DNA from: a virus
Length of the DNA: 43,288 nucleotides
IMG/VR virus record: IMGVR_UViG_3300044641_008771
Coordinates: 1-43,288 of that record
Reading direction: 5' to 3' (one strand)
Position 1 is the first letter of the stretch. Every line of letters starts with the position of its first letter. This document shows, in pieces, positions 37,138-43,288 of the stretch. A program made the position numbers and the translations under genes. The notes under the pieces are model-generated. The model worked only from the letters and a program-made list of their open reading frames with translations, did no database searches and had not been told where the DNA came from.

Positions 37138-38301
37138 TTACGAGATCTTGTAACGAGAGGCATATTGTTTTTGTAATTGGTTGATATTGGTGTTGCGACG
37201 CATGCCCCAGGTCTTCAACAACAAGTCAATGGCAGCGTTTTTCTCAGACATGTCTCTCTGATAATCATTGCGATATAGACCGTGCGCACGTTCTGACAGA
37301 GTTTTTTCCAGGAATTTATTCAGTACTCTCTGTTTCTCTTCGGGTGTTAGACTGGAACTCAAAAGTTTTAATAAGCCAATATATGACCAAAAATATTGAT
37401 GTGCTTTGTCAGGATTTTCCAAACGCTGCCCTAGCATGTTCTGGAAAATTTTGTTGATGTTTTTTTCATAACCAGTTGCTGCACGTTCACGCATCACCAT
37501 TAACCCGTCTTTTGTTAGAGGCTTGCCATTTTGATCCAGCACGGGCTCGTATTTGGCTCTCAAACCGCCGCCTTCTTTACTGGTGATGGAGAAGGTATAC
37601 AGTTTGTCTTCGGTGGGGACGTCTTGCTCAGCACGAGCTTTACCACGTCCACGCATTTTTCTCAACAGAAATTTAGTCTGAGTCAGCATGGTTAACGATT
37701 GAATCAGAAATTTATGAAACACACCCTTGATACCCAATTGTATGTCATCCCAACTGCTGCTGTGACTGAATTGACTCCAGGGCGTGGGTTTGTCCTGATA
37801 GTAATCAGTCATCTCGATATCTATTTGTATGTTGATCTTGGGATCGCCGAAACTCCACAAACTACAAACCTGAGAACTTCCAGGTTTGTAACCAATTAGA
37901 GTAGCGTTACCCAAAGTTTTGCCTGTTATCTGATCCAGCAGTCTCTTGATATTTTGTTCTTTGGTTTTGTCAATCATGAGATCAATATCACCCAGGCTCT
38001 TTTTCTTCTGAGCAAACTCCTGATCAGGTATGCCCTCCAGATTAAAAAAGTGTTTGCTACTGCCACTGACAAACCCACGCTCCTGTAATAACTGGTCACT
38101 CCACAAGGGTTCTTTGTACATTTTCTGATATGCTGCGTTCAGTGTTCCCAGTAGGCTCATTAACATTTTCACCACAGTTTTGCGAAATTCTGGATTATTT
38201 TCCAGATTTATTCGTTGAGCTGCTACCCCATTTAGTTGAAGATTTCCGCCTTCGACTAATAGAGTTTTGTTAACGGGTTGAGTAAATTCACAAAGTCTCA
38301 T
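37138..38301 (-). CDS. Tagged nucleotidyltransferase-fold protein
   Basis: 387 residues starting MRLCEFTQPVNKTLLVEGGN (possible cut at LVE|G). It has SGSSKHFFN followed by KKSLGDIDLMIDKTK (G-S then D-x-D of a pol-beta-type nucleotidyltransferase) and a third acidic site in NIQIDIEMTDY. A long helical C-terminus follows. It may nucleotidylate RNA, protein or a small molecule; the substrate is unknown. Confidence 0.68.
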   Translation of the reverse strand: MRLCEFTQPVNKTLLVEGGNLQLNGVAAQRINLENNPEFRKTVVKMLMSLLGTLNAAYQKMYKEPLWSDQLLQERGFVSGSSKHFFNLEGIPDQEFAQKKKSLGDIDLMIDKTKEQNIKRLLDQITGKTLGNATLIGYKPGSSQVCSLWSFGDPKINIQIDIEMTDYYQDKPTPWSQFSHSSSWDDIQLGIKGVFHKFLIQSLTMLTQTKFLLRKMRGRGKARAEQDVPTEDKLYTFSITSKEGGGLRAKYEPVLDQNGKPLTKDGLMVMRERAATGYEKNINKIFQNMLGQRLENPDKAHQYFWSYIGLLKLLSSSLTPEEKQRVLNKFLEKTLSERAHGLYRNDYQRDMSEKNAAIDLLLKTWGMRRNTNINQLQKQYASRYKIS

Positions 38302-38315
38302 TGTGTGGTTCCGGA

Positions 38316-39203
38316 TTAAAATTTATGATCAGTATCGGTGTACTTTTCCACTTGTTCTTCACGCATGTACTGAATCACACTCTCCACATAGTCATTGGCC
38401 AGTGTAATATAAGAACTAATCCAACCAGGCAACCCTTCGCGTTCTCCCACATTTCTCAGCATATCATATAATTCTGCAGAATTTTGTGCTAGGTTCAACA
38501 GTTCACCGTGAGCCATGCGAACTTCGTGATCTAGATGTCCGGGTATGTGAGTTTCACCCACCCGTTTGCGTTTTTGATTGACCCCAGTAACTGAGACTCC
38601 CTTGCCTCTTCTGAGAGGTTTGTCACCAATTCCACCACTTGCAAATCCAGTTCCTATAACCGCAACACTGCCGCTAGTGGTTTCTTTAAGATTCTGCTCA
38701 ATGCCCTGCTGATCCATATATTGTTTTAATTCATTGATTGCTTTGGAAAAACTGGCCCCTCTAATATATGTGTATCCGGGTCTATCTATTTGTATATTAT
38801 ATTCATCAATCAATAGCATTCCGCCAGGATCTGTTGCAGCACGTCTGGCATCTTTTCCGTTAAAATAACCGAACTTTTTGGGATTTTTTGCCAGAGCTTC
38901 AATCTGCCTCACTGCTTTTGTAAGAGCAACTACAGTGTTGGGCATTGCATTACAATTGAAAACCAATGATCCGCTAGAAAGATACCATCGAATCCAACCT
39001 TTTGAAAATGCATCATAGTAACCAGACTCAAACCCCCATCGTGTTATCATGACGCTGTGATGTACATCCGTTTTTGATTCGGCATCCTTTTTGGTGGGCA
39101 AGTGTACTTTTCCTTTGGGCTCAATCCAGCCCCACATGTCGTACCCCAAATCCAAAAATTCTTCGTCTAACTGATTTTCTTCTATAAATTCAGTAAGTTT
39201 CAT
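38316..39203 (-). CDS. Tagged 'GWIRW' family protein
   Basis: 295 residues. Tag MKLTEFIEENQLDEEFLDLG, then MWGWIEPKGKVHLPTKKD...KGWIRWYLSSG, shared with the proteins at 35195-35932 and 39272-39757. A Gly-rich basic linker (GSVAVIGTGFASGG, KPLRRGKGVSV) precedes a helical C-terminus (HLDHEVRMAHGELLNLAQ, ELYDMLRNVGER) known in other phage cargo-like proteins. It has a TATAAATA late promoter. Function unknown. Confidence 0.66.
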   Translation of the reverse strand: MKLTEFIEENQLDEEFLDLGYDMWGWIEPKGKVHLPTKKDAESKTDVHHSVMITRWGFESGYYDAFSKGWIRWYLSSGSLVFNCNAMPNTVVALTKAVRQIEALAKNPKKFGYFNGKDARRAATDPGGMLLIDEYNIQIDRPGYTYIRGASFSKAINELKQYMDQQGIEQNLKETTSGSVAVIGTGFASGGIGDKPLRRGKGVSVTGVNQKRKRVGETHIPGHLDHEVRMAHGELLNLAQNSAELYDMLRNVGEREGLPGWISSYITLANDYVESVIQYMREEQVEKYTDTDHKF

Positions 39204-39221
39204 ATGATTTCTCTCTAACTA

Positions 39222-39229
39222 TATTTATA
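39222..39229 (-). promoter_or_regulatory. T4-type late promoter
   Basis: TATAAATA on the minus strand, 18 nt before the ATG at 39203. Confidence 0.7.
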
Positions 39230-39271
39230 TTTTTCTCCAAAACATCTCAGTGTAACTCTTATCTAATTGTT

Positions 39272-39757
39272 TCACGGTTGCATAGCTGTCTTGGACATTA
39301 ATTCTCTCTGCATGAGATTGATCAGTGTCTGTGGGGATTCTATTCCTTCTTTGTAGAAAGTACCACCAGCGTCCAGAGTGTATGTCCAGATATACACAGG
39401 CAGAGTATCTTCGTCATCATCAAAAAAATGACGAATTTTATTAGGGTCGCTTGCTAATTTAGTGATATTTTTAATTCCCTGTGTCACTGTGGTTATGAGT
39501 TCTGGAGAAATTTTTTCACTGGTTTCCATTTTTAGTTCACCGTACAGCACAAACCAACGTACCCATCCAGCTTGCCATGCTTTCACATAACCTGGAAACC
39601 CTAATTTTTTTATCATGTCGCTGTGAATATAAGATTTCTGACTTCTTGCCATGTCAGCGGTGGCCAGGTGAACTTTACCACCAGGTGCTATCCAACCCCA
39701 CATCTCATAGGGCATCGAGAAGTATTCATTTAGATTGAATATTTCTGTTATTCTCAT
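39272..39757 (-). CDS. Tagged 'GWIRW' family protein (short form)
   Basis: 161 residues from the ATG at 39755-39757, supported by AAGGA 8 nt upstream; the frame is open farther but without a ribosome site. It starts MRITEIFNLNEYFS, then MWGWIAPGGKVHLATADM...AGWVRWFVLYG, the same domain as two other genes nearby, with no C-terminal extension. Function unknown. Confidence 0.65.
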   Translation of the reverse strand: MRITEIFNLNEYFSMPYEMWGWIAPGGKVHLATADMARSQKSYIHSDMIKKLGFPGYVKAWQAGWVRWFVLYGELKMETSEKISPELITTVTQGIKNITKLASDPNKIRHFFDDDEDTLPVYIWTYTLDAGGTFYKEGIESPQTLINLMQRELMSKTAMQP

Positions 39758-39768
39758 CAGAATATCCT

Positions 39769-40206
39769 TTATGCTCTGCCGGTTTTGCCAATTGCACGCA
39801 ACATCCATCCATGCTTTTCATGAATATCAATGCGATCCTGTAAGAAATTCTGCAAACCCAAATGATCACCGGCCAAGTTATATGCTGCTTCCAGGCTGTC
39901 AATTACTCGTTGGTTATCAGATAACAGCTCGTCAAACATCAGTTCAGCACGTGGTACCATCAGCTGATCATTAATGGTGGCCAATTCACTGAATCTCTGT
40001 AAACTGCCAGGTGCATACATGTCCAGTGTGCGAATATGTTCAGCAATAGCATCCACTGCGGCCCAAACTTCAGCATATAGGTTGCCCAAAAAATCATGAT
40101 ACTGAACAAAACTGGGACCTTCTACATTCCAGTGAAAATTTAACGCCTTTAGTGTAAAAGCAAAGCTGTTGGCCAATGCTACTTTAAGTGCTTGTTCTAA
40201 ATTCAT
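39769..40206 (-). CDS. Dps-like ferritin
   Basis: 145 residues, slightly short for Dps. NFHWNVEGPSFVQYHDFLG, then DAIAEHIRTL, place H25, H37, D52 and E56 with exactly the 12-15-4 spacing of the Dps ferroxidase site formed between subunits. It would oxidise and store iron and protect DNA from peroxide. A GAGG ribosome site is present; the gene directly follows a nucleotidyltransferase gene. It lacks the N-terminal tag but lies inside the tagged cluster. Confidence 0.86.
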   Translation of the reverse strand: MNLEQALKVALANSFAFTLKALNFHWNVEGPSFVQYHDFLGNLYAEVWAAVDAIAEHIRTLDMYAPGSLQRFSELATINDQLMVPRAELMFDELLSDNQRVIDSLEAAYNLAGDHLGLQNFLQDRIDIHEKHGWMLRAIGKTGRA

Positions 40207-40207
40207 C

Positions 40208-40912
40208 TTATTCCTCTTTCAAACTCAATTCTTTATCCAGTTGGGTTATTTTGAAATCGCTGAGCTTATCCAGATAACCATGATTTCTGAGTATTTTGAA
40301 CACCAGATTTGCAGTACCAAATTCTCCAGTGCTACTCAGGCCTTCTTTGCGGTATTTGCGTAACTTACTCATCAACTGATTGGCTGACTCTAGATCTTGG
40401 TTCTGAACAGACCGATTTATGGCTCTGATATATTCACGCAATTTACTTTTTACATCCAGATGATTGATGCTGGCTTTGATTCTCTTGGGTTCTTCAACCC
40501 ACTCATCACGCTGGATGCTATAAACTCCTGCACTGGTGTGTGGATCATCAACGAACTGAACATAAAGTTCCACAGGCTGACCTTTCACTGTAATGTTATG
40601 CTGTTCATTGAACAGATTTTTCTTGGCATCTACATACTTTCTTAATATAACTTTTTCTTTTTCAGACGCATTGACTATGATGTGCAAATCCAAATCACTA
40701 TATTTGGTGTAAGTGTATGCAGCATTACTTCCGCTCAATGTGATATCTTCAATATTGAGATCTGGTAGATCCAGGTATTCCACAAATGCTTCTGCAATAT
40801 TGGATAGTGCAGACAACACTTCTTTTTTCAGTGTTTTATCTGATTCCCACAAATTGGGATTTAACTGATTGTGAAATTGTATGTCTTTGCTAAAGCTCAC
40901 AGGGTCATTCAT
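40208..40912 (-). CDS. Pol-beta-type nucleotidyltransferase
   Basis: 234 residues. ITLSGSNAAYTYTKYSDLDL gives the G-S motif and the S-D-x-D-L metal site; ELYVQFVDDPHTSAG supplies a third acidic residue. A helical C-terminus follows. It is similar to small nucleotidyltransferases of T4-like aquatic phages, substrate unknown. A CATAAATA promoter lies 5 nt before the ATG, divergent from the nuclease gene. Confidence 0.72.
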   Translation of the reverse strand: MNDPVSFSKDIQFHNQLNPNLWESDKTLKKEVLSALSNIAEAFVEYLDLPDLNIEDITLSGSNAAYTYTKYSDLDLHIIVNASEKEKVILRKYVDAKKNLFNEQHNITVKGQPVELYVQFVDDPHTSAGVYSIQRDEWVEEPKRIKASINHLDVKSKLREYIRAINRSVQNQDLESANQLMSKLRKYRKEGLSSTGEFGTANLVFKILRNHGYLDKLSDFKITQLDKELSLKEE

Positions 40913-40917
40913 AATGA

Positions 40918-40925
40918 TATTTATG
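40918..40925 (-). promoter_or_regulatory. Late promoter, 5 nt before ATG
   Basis: CATAAATA on the minus strand; 5 nt separate it from the ATG at 40912. Confidence 0.62.
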
Positions 40926-40933
40926 CATTTTTA

Positions 40934-40941
40934 AATAAATA
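40934..40941 (+). promoter_or_regulatory. Late promoter for the secreted nuclease
   Basis: AATAAATA on the plus strand followed by CTTGAGGAG, 15 nt before the ATG at 40957. Confidence 0.55.
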
Positions 40942-40956
40942 CTTGAGGAGTTTGTT

Positions 40957-41769
40957 ATGACCAGAATATGGATTTTTTATCTTTTATCAGTTGCTTCAAT
41001 CTGGGGCCAATCCAGAAATCAAGCGCCACCATTGCCACCAGATGCATGCGTAAATCAAGCACCCTGGGGCATACCCAATTCCAAATCAGCAGTGCAAGTA
41101 ATTTGTCGCAAGGGATATATAACAGCTAATGACCTTAACGCACGTCTACCCAAATGGGTTAGTTACACACTTACCCCTCCCAACGCCCTAGGGTGTATTC
41201 CAAGGACCAATGCGTTTGCTGTGGATCAGAGCCTACCCCCGTATCAGAGAGCAACTCCTCAGGACTACGCTGGAACTGGTTATGACATGGGTCATAATGC
41301 GCCTGATGGGGACATGAGTTGGGATATGCAAGTGGAACTGGAAAGTTTCCTGATGAGCAACATGATGCCACAGTTGCCTGGATTGAATCGTGGTATCTGG
41401 AAATTACTGGAAACCGCAACTCGAGGGTGGGCCGTACAAAGAAATCACACAATACAAGTAGTAAGTGGTCCGGTATATTTCTACACCAATCCCACTATTG
41501 GCGCCAATCGAGTAATAGTGCCTCATGCGTTCTACAAAGTGATACTGGATACTCAAACCAGAGAAGCCATGGGCTTTATGTTTATGCACCAGGGCGGTCA
41601 GGGCAATGATTTGGTCAAAGTCAGAAAAAGTATTCTGGAGATACAACTGGCCACTGGATTGGAATTTAAGTTTCCTCCCAACAGTGTTGAAGTTCCTCTG
41701 AATCAGATTTGGCCCGTGGACTATGGTGCTTTAACTAATTCCAAAAGAGCTGTTTGTAGAACCAATTGA
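40957..41769 (+). CDS. Secreted DNA/RNA non-specific endonuclease (NUC1 family)
   Basis: 270 residues. The N-terminus MTRIWIFYLLSVASIWGQS looks like a signal peptide. The nuclease motif is GTGYDMGHNAPDGDMSWD, with His as general base but Met where the family has Arg (DRGH). SFLMSNMMPQLPGLNRGIWK follows with the N-x-x-x-Q...N metal site, and QVVSGPVYF. It would degrade nucleic acid in the periplasm or outside the cell, perhaps host or competitor DNA. GAGGAG ribosome site; a terminator follows. Confidence 0.85.
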   Translation: MTRIWIFYLLSVASIWGQSRNQAPPLPPDACVNQAPWGIPNSKSAVQVICRKGYITANDLNARLPKWVSYTLTPPNALGCIPRTNAFAVDQSLPPYQRATPQDYAGTGYDMGHNAPDGDMSWDMQVELESFLMSNMMPQLPGLNRGIWKLLETATRGWAVQRNHTIQVVSGPVYFYTNPTIGANRVIVPHAFYKVILDTQTREAMGFMFMHQGGQGNDLVKVRKSILEIQLATGLEFKFPPNSVEVPLNQIWPVDYGALTNSKRAVCRTN

Positions 41770-41776
41770 TTTCAGA

Positions 41777-41811
41777 AAAATGCCCAAGGTTTTTGAATCC
41801 TTGGGCATTTT
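41777..41811. terminator. Bidirectional terminator between convergent genes
   Basis: Stem AAAATGCCCAAGG (41777-41789) with its complement at 41799-41811 and a 9-nt loop, lying between convergent stops at 41769 and 41814; A/T-runs serve both directions. Confidence 0.82.
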
Positions 41812-41813
41812 CT

Positions 41814-42650
41814 TTACTTGATTTCCAGTACGTCAGTGGGCTTCTTATAAGCCGATAGGTCTGGTTTGCGGAAACTTTCGGTATCTCCGCGGCTCTGACT
41901 AATGCCCGCCTGCTGTGGAGTACCCAACATAGCGCCCAAACGATCCGGGTCGCCCGGATAACGGAAGTGACCAGTGTGGTCCAGCTTGATACTGATGTCG
42001 CCCCAAATTTCGCCACCAATTGCACGCCAACGATCGCAGAATGTCCAGTCTTCACTGTTGTATTCCAGATCCTTGGTGATCATGGTGTCGAATAGTGCGT
42101 ACATGAATGGATCGTACTTCTTGTCCAGACCAATGTTGCCAATGTACTTGGTCTCAGGATAGGCTGTGAACATCTTCTGCAAAACATCACGCTTGACCAT
42201 CATAAATCCAGTGCCCAAACGAGTAAGTGGAATCAGATTATCAACTACCTTGATCTCACCATTTTCTCCCACATGGCTGGGATCAATGTTAACCACATAG
42301 TCAATGGGCAAGCTCTTCTTGGGATACAATCCACCCACGACGTCGCGATTGTGTAGTAGCAGCTGAAAAATATGTTCAGGCTGGAATCCAATGTCTGAAT
42401 CAATAAACATCAGATGAGTGGCTTCTTTGTTTTCCATCATCTTGGCCACCAGGTTGTTACGACCTCGAGTAATCAGTGATTCGTTCACCATGGTGTCGAT
42501 GCTGAAATTCATGCCAATTTTATTGGCATAGATCACAAACTTCAACATACTAACAAAAACGCTCTCAAAGAGCTGCCCTCCGTAGCAGGGGATACAAATT
42601 TGTGGATGGCATTTGCGCAAAAAATCCACTTGTTCAACTGTGATATTCAT
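41814..42650 (-). CDS. GT-A-type glycosyltransferase-like protein
   Basis: 278 residues. HLMFIDSDIGFQPEHIFQLL provides the D-x-D metal site and MVNESLITRGRNNLVAKMM the preceding block typical of a phage family of GT-A proteins; RLGTGFMMVKRDVLQKM and EDWTFCDRWRAIGG follow. It probably transfers a sugar; the acceptor is unknown. An AGAGGA ribosome site precedes the ATG. Confidence 0.75.
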   Translation of the reverse strand: MNITVEQVDFLRKCHPQICIPCYGGQLFESVFVSMLKFVIYANKIGMNFSIDTMVNESLITRGRNNLVAKMMENKEATHLMFIDSDIGFQPEHIFQLLLHNRDVVGGLYPKKSLPIDYVVNIDPSHVGENGEIKVVDNLIPLTRLGTGFMMVKRDVLQKMFTAYPETKYIGNIGLDKKYDPFMYALFDTMITKDLEYNSEDWTFCDRWRAIGGEIWGDISIKLDHTGHFRYPGDPDRLGAMLGTPQQAGISQSRGDTESFRKPDLSAYKKPTDVLEIK

Positions 42651-42658
42651 TTTTTCCT

Positions 42659-42823
42659 CTAGTTTCGAATAGTTTCAACCATAACAGTATTGCCTAACAT
42701 TTCCTGTGCTACTGCTTCCAGGGTGGTTAGGAACTCGTTCGTAGCCAACTCAGGATCTTCTGAATTTTCTTTAACCAGTTTGCTGATTTTCAGCACAACA
42801 CTTTCTTCATAAACTCGTGCCAT
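42659..42823 (-). CDS. Small helical protein
   Basis: 54 residues from the ATG at 42821-42823 (MARVYEESVVLKISKLVKEN); an upstream in-frame start would overlap the previous gene. It is mostly helix, acidic, and may be a small structural or chaperone protein. A TTAAATA box lies 8 nt upstream. Function unknown. Confidence 0.58.
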   Translation of the reverse strand: MARVYEESVVLKISKLVKENSEDPELATNEFLTTLEAVAQEMLGNTVMVETIRN

Positions 42824-42830
42824 AGTGCTA

Positions 42831-43247
42831 TTATTTAACGGTGTCAGTGACACGGTAGATTTTTTTAATCAGGCCTGATGAAGACAAACTCAAAAAGGTA
42901 ATCAGTTCTTCGTTGTTGGAGTAGAGATAATTGTTGAAAATATAATTAGTACCCCAATTCAAATCCTGATCTTTTTTGTTGATTACATTGGCCAAGCGGC
43001 CAGTCAGTTTGAGATGATGCTTGTTGGTTTCCAACATCTGCAGAAAAGGCTGATGATTTCTGGCTTCAAAATCCTTTAACAGTACTTTGAATTTATATGC
43101 ACTAAGATTGGTGCCCACCGCAACTTCGCCAATATTCAGATGATCAGGCACTGCTGAGATTTTTTCAATTAGATCTGGCATGACTGACTCAAAGCTCAAA
43201 ATCATATCAATCATCTCACTGGCGGCGTCCAGATCATCAAAATACAT
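42831..43247 (-). CDS. Hypothetical protein
   Basis: 138 residues beginning MYFDDLDAASEMIDMILSFE and ending KKIYRVTDTVK. It has no signature I recognise. It starts 2 nt after the stop of the upstream gene with no Shine-Dalgarno, so it is probably translationally coupled. Its position near the edge beside an unseen gene leaves a structural role open. Confidence 0.58.
   Translation of the reverse strand: MYFDDLDAASEMIDMILSFESVMPDLIEKISAVPDHLNIGEVAVGTNLSAYKFKVLLKDFEARNHQPFLQMLETNKHHLKLTGRLANVINKKDQDLNWGTNYIFNNYLYSNNEELITFLSLSSSGLIKKIYRVTDTVK
42832..42838 (-). promoter_or_regulatory. Possible late promoter
   Basis: TTAAATA on the minus strand, 8 nt before the ATG at 42823 and inside the end of the upstream gene; one mismatch to the late consensus, so weak support. 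Confidence 0.35.
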
Positions 43248-43249
43248 TA

Positions 43250-43288
43250 TTATCGTCTGATGTTCATGTCGAAACGCAATCTTATTAT
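43250..43288 (-). CDS. 3' end of an upstream gene (cut by window edge)
   Basis: The minus-strand frame ending RLRFDMNIRR and TAA (43250-43252) runs to the window edge. Only about 12 codons are present, so the product cannot be named. Its existence is inferred from the tight spacing to the next ATG. Confidence 0.45.
   Translation of the reverse strand: MIRLRFDMNIRR

Noticed and set aside
1-43288. tRNA genes, CRISPR array, integrase or attachment sites
   Set aside because: None were seen on reading either strand; a covariance search for tRNAs was not possible here, so a missed tRNA cannot be fully excluded.

Overview
This window is part of the genome of a large T4-like (tailed, contractile-tail lineage) bacteriophage, probably from an aquatic metagenome. 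The evidence is a T4-type replication set: family B DNA polymerase gp43, sliding clamp gp45, RNase H, DsbA-like late-transcription DNA-binding protein, and 5' polynucleotide kinase/3' phosphatase. There are also many short, tightly packed, mostly minus-strand genes with 1-8 nt overlaps, T4-style late promoters (TATAAATA, CATAAATA, CTAAATA) and homing endonucleases. I see no tRNA, rRNA, CRISPR array, integrase or transposase. Base composition is moderate, with AT-rich islands over the homing endonucleases. The host cannot be named; strong sigma70-type promoters suggest a proteobacterium-like host.

Layout (minus strand unless stated). 1-9.8 kb: early accessory genes, including polynucleotide kinase, several tiny paralogous proteins, a TOPRIM protein whose 3' end was replaced by a homing-endonuclease insertion, RNase H, and a second homing endonuclease behind queE. 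8.5-20.2 kb: a scattered 7-deazaguanine DNA-modification set (queE, queD, folE, dpdA, a T-fold protein), with NAD synthetase, a cREC-domain protein, a HIT protein, a phosphoribosyltransferase and a glycosyltransferase. 20.2-25.5 kb: sliding clamp, a DNA polymerase gene broken in two by a split intein around a free-standing homing endonuclease, and dsbA. 25.5-40.9 kb: a cluster of functionally unrelated proteins that share a short N-terminal sequence (M-[RK]-[LI]-T-E-[FLI]-like, then E) resembling the T4 capsid-targeting sequence. They include a CCA-adding enzyme, a possible ADP-ribosyltransferase, an isochorismatase-like protein, an acetyltransferase, a GH19 lysozyme, a nucleotidyltransferase and a repeat protein. 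A plus-strand sugar-metabolism pair sits inside this cluster. 40.9-43.3 kb: a plus-strand secreted nuclease, another glycosyltransferase, and probable structural genes.

How it works together (inference). Early genes are driven by TTGACA-17-TAnnnT promoters placed so close to the ATG that the mRNAs should be leaderless. Late genes use T4-type late promoters that need the clamp, and several of these sit exactly 5 nt before the ATG. FolE, QueD, QueE and DpdA would replace guanine in the phage DNA. The tagged proteins are candidate internal head proteins co-injected with DNA. The two most striking items are the fractured polymerase/split intein and the tagged-cargo cluster.

Caution: five genes carry single-base frameshifts, four of them in homopolymer runs of six or more. 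These could be real mutations or sequencing errors.
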